Of a stretch of 8,713 bases of DNA, positions 6,036 to 8,713 are shown in pieces. This DNA comes from Methylovulum sp. (GTDB lineage: Bacteria; Pseudomonadota; Gammaproteobacteria; Methylococcales; Methylomonadaceae). The DNA lies in contig SCST01000558.1 of the NCBI GenBank assembly GCA_004299465.1, positions 1 through 8,713 on the forward strand, in the 5' to 3' direction. Each line of letters begins with the position of its first letter. Positions within the stretch are counted from its first letter, which is position 1. The translations under genes were made by a program, and so were the position numbers. The notes under the pieces were generated by a model. The model saw only the letters and a program-made list of their open reading frames with translations. It was not told the origin of the DNA and searched no databases.

Positions 6036-8481
6036 AATGCACCTGCGTATAACTTTCCCGCACTTCCTTGAGCTCCAGTGCAATTTCACGGCGCATACGA
6101 AAATCGCGTTTGGTATGGGCAATGTTATAAGGGATTTTAGGGTTTCTCTCGTATTTAACTGCCGTGCGGATAATGCCTATCCATTGCCGCTCATTATCTT
6201 CCATCTCTTTAAAGCGATTGCGAATCCGTTCCAGCTCCTGGTTGCAATAGGTGATAAATCCCGCCGCATAAAATACGCTGTTTTTTAAGTAATCCTGCAA
6301 AGCGGACAAGTCGCCATTGATTTCTTCGACAACCTGTTCAAAATTCACCGGTTCGGGCGATTTTACTGGCTCATCAAGCTCTTTTTTAGTGTTGACGACG
6401 GACTCCTGCACAACGTCCTGTATACCGGTTGCTTTAGCCGTCCGGCTGGTCCTTCCTGCCGTTGCCGTGACTTCAGCGGCAACCACATCGGCCATATCCT
6501 GGGAATTGGCCGTTTTGGCACTGGTCCTGCTGGTTTTGCCGGCGAGCGCAGGAATGCTATTGATGGCTTTTTCCCATAAACCGTAGCGTAAATAATGCGT
6601 TAACCGGCCTTCCTGCCAATAATCTTCCTTCTCCACACCCTGGTAAAATGCTTCCAGGGTTTTAATTTCGGCCGCACGTTCGTTCAACAGGCGTTCGCGC
6701 GCCTGCAACGGTTTGGCGATAAACACTTCGACCGCGACCCGCCCAAAACGTAAAAACAAGACCTGGAAACCGTGACGGATACGCGCCTGTTCAATGCCTT
6801 CATCAATATGTGAATGCAGCAGGTTTTTACGCACATCCTCGGTATCCCATAACAACTCCTGGGTTTTATTGACAATCTGGTCGATCAGCGCCTGCAAGGC
6901 CTGGGCTAATTGATCAGTCATCTCGGTTTCAAATTTTTGCTGAATTTCCCTGAACAGCTCTTCACGGATTTTGTAATTGCCTTCGCGCGCGTCGGGCATC
7001 GACATCGTGCCGCCGGCTGTATAAATCCGTTTTAGTTCCTCCGGCTGCGCCGTGGTTAGCTGGGTCAGTAAGGCGCCGATTTTTTCGTCATAAGCAGTAT
7101 GCAAAGCGGCCAGCTCTTCGTGCTCGGCGCCCAAGGCATCGGCTTCCTTACGCCCCTGGATACTTTCTGCATACCAGACATCAAAATCTTTCTTGATGCG
7201 CTGCCATTCGCGTCCCCACCATTGATTGAATTCCTTGCCTAAAAGATCATCTTCCTGGCTTTCGCTGGTAACGGAATTGCCGTAAATAGGTTCCAGCTTC
7301 ATCAGGATTTCGCCGGCATAGTGGCGCATATTGCCGACTAGCGCATCGCAGCGTTTTTTTAATACGTCGGCGCGTTCATTATCGATATAGAAATTAACCG
7401 CTTCTTTTAGTAACGGCATACCGTCGGTGATGCCGATTTTTTTCAATTTTAATTTATCGTCGGCGCTTTTAGAACGTCTCAGTGTATCTTCCGACGGTAT
7501 GCCGAACTCAACCAGATGCGCGCGGGCGCAAACCGGGATCAGGCGCCGCTCGGGAACAGTCGGCCAATAATTCCTGTGCTTCTCGTAGGTATCCTTAAAG
7601 TCGATCTGGTCGTCCAGCGCATCGGCTTGCGTCAGCACGACAAATATCTTGTCCGAAACCCTGATACTGGGGTCTTCGGCATCCGCGACCAGCAGCATGT
7701 CTTTTTCCGGCCCGGTGATCGAAGGCTGCTTCATTTCCTTCGCATAAATGATCGCATCGCAGTTTTTCAGCCGGTCTATCGCCTGTTCGGCGTGCATCAG
7801 GATGCCCGAATTAAAACCCGGTACATCATGAAAAATAATATCCCTGTCGCTACGGAGACGAACGGTTTTAAGCTGGATACGCTTGATTGCCAACGACTGT
7901 GCGCGGTTTTTAAAAATCGCCGACTGCAAATGTTCGTTGATTTCGCTGATGTCTATAAACGCCTGGGTAAAACCGCTTTTTTGCCGTGAAAATTCATAAA
8001 TCGCTGAGAGGTTTTTTTCGGTATCATCGTAATCTTCCTGGATTTCTTTCTTCTCTTTGTCGCTCAGCAGTGCGCTGGCTAATGCATCGCGCCGTTGCGA
8101 CTGCAGTTTGCTGATTTCTTCCTTGCTGTAGTATTGAATGGCCAGCAATTGATCCTGCTCTGTCTGTGCGGACCAGATTTCCGTGCTGGTAAACGTACAA
8201 CGCTCCCGCGCTGACGGCAGGATCTCCTGGCCCAGCCATGCATTCAACAAGGCGCTTTTGCCGGCTTTTTCAAGGCCGATCACAGCAACCTCAAAGCGGT
8301 TGGCGCGTAAGCGCTCCAATTGCTGGTTTAAGCGTGAGTGTTCCGCATTGAGTTTTTGCTGCAATTCGGGCGCAATATCAACTTCGGTTTTATTGCACAA
8401 AGTCACCAGTTTATCAGCCAATACGGACGTTTTTTCCAAGCGGGCAAGTTGTTGTTGACAGGTTTCTAGCCAGGTAGCCAT
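6034..8481 (-). CDS. Dynamin-family large GTPase
   Basis: An 815-residue bacterial dynamin-like protein, a family whose GTP-driven assembly on membranes is known to remodel or protect them; its specific role here is unknown. After an N-terminal helical stretch (1-62), the GTPase domain shows G1 GLEKAGKS (69-76), a G2 candidate among T97-T100, G3 DVPG (219-222) and G4 TQAD (284-287, Gln where Lys is usual). A charged helical insertion lies at about 118-166. The rest (370-815) is mostly long helices, as in dynamin stalks. Moderately hydrophobic patches at 573-590 and 735-746 could touch membrane, but there is no clear transmembrane span. Residues 647-698 contain a duplicated AG(K/R)TSRT linker. 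The chosen ATG (8479-8481) has GGAA five bases upstream; the frame extends to a GTG at 8607, but those 42 residues look unlike protein. It shares strand with guaA-tadA, but the 225-bp gap argues against a shared unit. Partner DLP genes, if any, lie outside. Confidence 0.88.
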   Translation of the reverse strand: MATWLETCQQQLARLEKTSVLADKLVTLCNKTEVDIAPELQQKLNAEHSRLNQQLERLRANRFEVAVIGLEKAGKSALLNAWLGQEILPSARERCTFTSTEIWSAQTEQDQLLAIQYYSKEEISKLQSQRRDALASALLSDKEKKEIQEDYDDTEKNLSAIYEFSRQKSGFTQAFIDISEINEHLQSAIFKNRAQSLAIKRIQLKTVRLRSDRDIIFHDVPGFNSGILMHAEQAIDRLKNCDAIIYAKEMKQPSITGPEKDMLLVADAEDPSIRVSDKIFVVLTQADALDDQIDFKDTYEKHRNYWPTVPERRLIPVCARAHLVEFGIPSEDTLRRSKSADDKLKLKKIGITDGMPLLKEAVNFYIDNERADVLKKRCDALVGNMRHYAGEILMKLEPIYGNSVTSESQEDDLLGKEFNQWWGREWQRIKKDFDVWYAESIQGRKEADALGAEHEELAALHTAYDEKIGALLTQLTTAQPEELKRIYTAGGTMSMPDAREGNYKIREELFREIQQKFETEMTDQLAQALQALIDQIVNKTQELLWDTEDVRKNLLHSHIDEGIEQARIRHGFQVLFLRFGRVAVEVFIAKPLQARERLLNERAAEIKTLEAFYQGVEKEDYWQEGRLTHYLRYGLWEKAINSIPALAGKTSRTSAKTANSQDMADVVAAEVTATAGRTSRTAKATGIQDVVQESVVNTKKELDEPVKSPEPVNFEQVVEEINGDLSALQDYLKNSVFYAAGFITYCNQELERIRNRFKEMEDNERQWIGIIRTAVKYERNPKIPYNIAHTKRDFRMRREIALELKEVRESYTQVH

Positions 8482-8713
8482 ATAAATTCCAGGATTATTA
8501 ATTATCGTATGAGTACAGGGTACAAAAAATTCGTTCGATACGCCATCTTTCAAGGCAACCGTTATTCGGCATATCCAGCCATTTATATTAAACCCGACAT
8601 TCCGCACCCCACCCGACCTAAAAAATAATTTAAACTGTACATAACATCATTGAAGCCAGGAGACAAAGCATTAACACCGAGCCTTGTTACAACAGTTACA
8701 ATTTAGATCATTT
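8482..8713. other. Region upstream of the GTPase gene
   Basis: 232 bp without a supportable gene. On the minus strand GATAAT (complement of 8501-8506) lies 17 bp from TTTTTT, and TATAAA occurs at 8582-8587, but neither has a convincing partner element. GTAC occurs twice around CCT at 8513-8523, and GTTACAA is directly repeated at 8685-8700. On the plus strand AGGAGA (8658-8663) is not followed by a standard start codon. Confidence 0.5.

Noticed and set aside
5820..6122. 100-codon minus-strand open frame between the GTPase gene and guaA
   Set aside because: Half of it overlaps the GTPase coding end in another frame and the rest crosses the stem-loop cluster; it looks like translated repeat sequence.
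7516..7989. 157-codon plus-strand open frame within the GTPase gene
   Set aside because: Antisense to the GTPase domain, no known motif and no ribosome-binding site of note.
8482..8607. 42-residue N-terminal extension of the GTPase from a GTG at 8607
   Set aside because: No ribosome-binding site supports the GTG, the added sequence is not protein-like, and the ATG at 8481 has GGAA at good spacing.
8658..8713. Plus-strand gene start with AGGAGA seven bases before ATT (infC-like start)
   Set aside because: ATT starts are largely limited to infC, and the peptide that follows does not resemble IF-3; too little sequence to judge.

Overview
The window (8713 bp, mid G+C, tightly packed, no rRNA or tRNA) looks like chromosomal DNA of a gammaproteobacterium. 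GuaA, TadA and Pgi all read like the E. coli-type proteins. The pair of anchored copper-type periplasmic proteins, and two palindromic repeat elements of a kind I associate with Methylococcales genomes, suggest a type I methanotroph or relative. The class is fairly secure; the methanotroph assignment is inference from memory and was not tested.

Layout from left to right. Positions 1-74 (minus) hold the first 24 codons of a YqaA/DedA-like membrane protein that leaves the window. A strong hairpin plus T-tract terminator (95-132) separates it from a two-gene minus-strand unit. That unit, in order of transcription, is a 197-residue exported protein with a C-terminal membrane anchor (1158-1751) and a 302-residue anchored cupredoxin (147-1055), with a strong hairpin between them. 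A 269-bp divergent intergenic region (1752-2020) carries a perfect TATAAT for the copper-type pair and a weaker extended -10 for pgi (2021-3658, plus). pgi converges on tadA (3767-4231, minus) across a nearly perfect 25-bp inverted repeat that probably serves both as dispersed repeat and as terminator. tadA overlaps the end of guaA (4222-5808, minus) by 10 bp, so the two are likely co-transcribed and coupled. Upstream of guaA there is a 225-bp gap with several stem-loops that look like a second repeat element, then a large dynamin-family GTPase (6034-8481, minus) with a free-standing upstream region (8482-8713).

The housekeeping part links central sugar-phosphate interconversion (Pgi), GMP synthesis (GuaA) and wobble-inosine formation in tRNA (TadA). 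guaA has no guaB directly upstream. The accessory part has two points of interest. The first is the two-protein exported module, in which a single-domain cupredoxin keeps a type 1 copper site plus remnants of a multicopper-oxidase ligand set, and its partner is predicted to have histidine as mature N-terminus. The second is the dynamin-like GTPase with an internally duplicated linker. No CRISPR array, integrase or transposase gene is visible.
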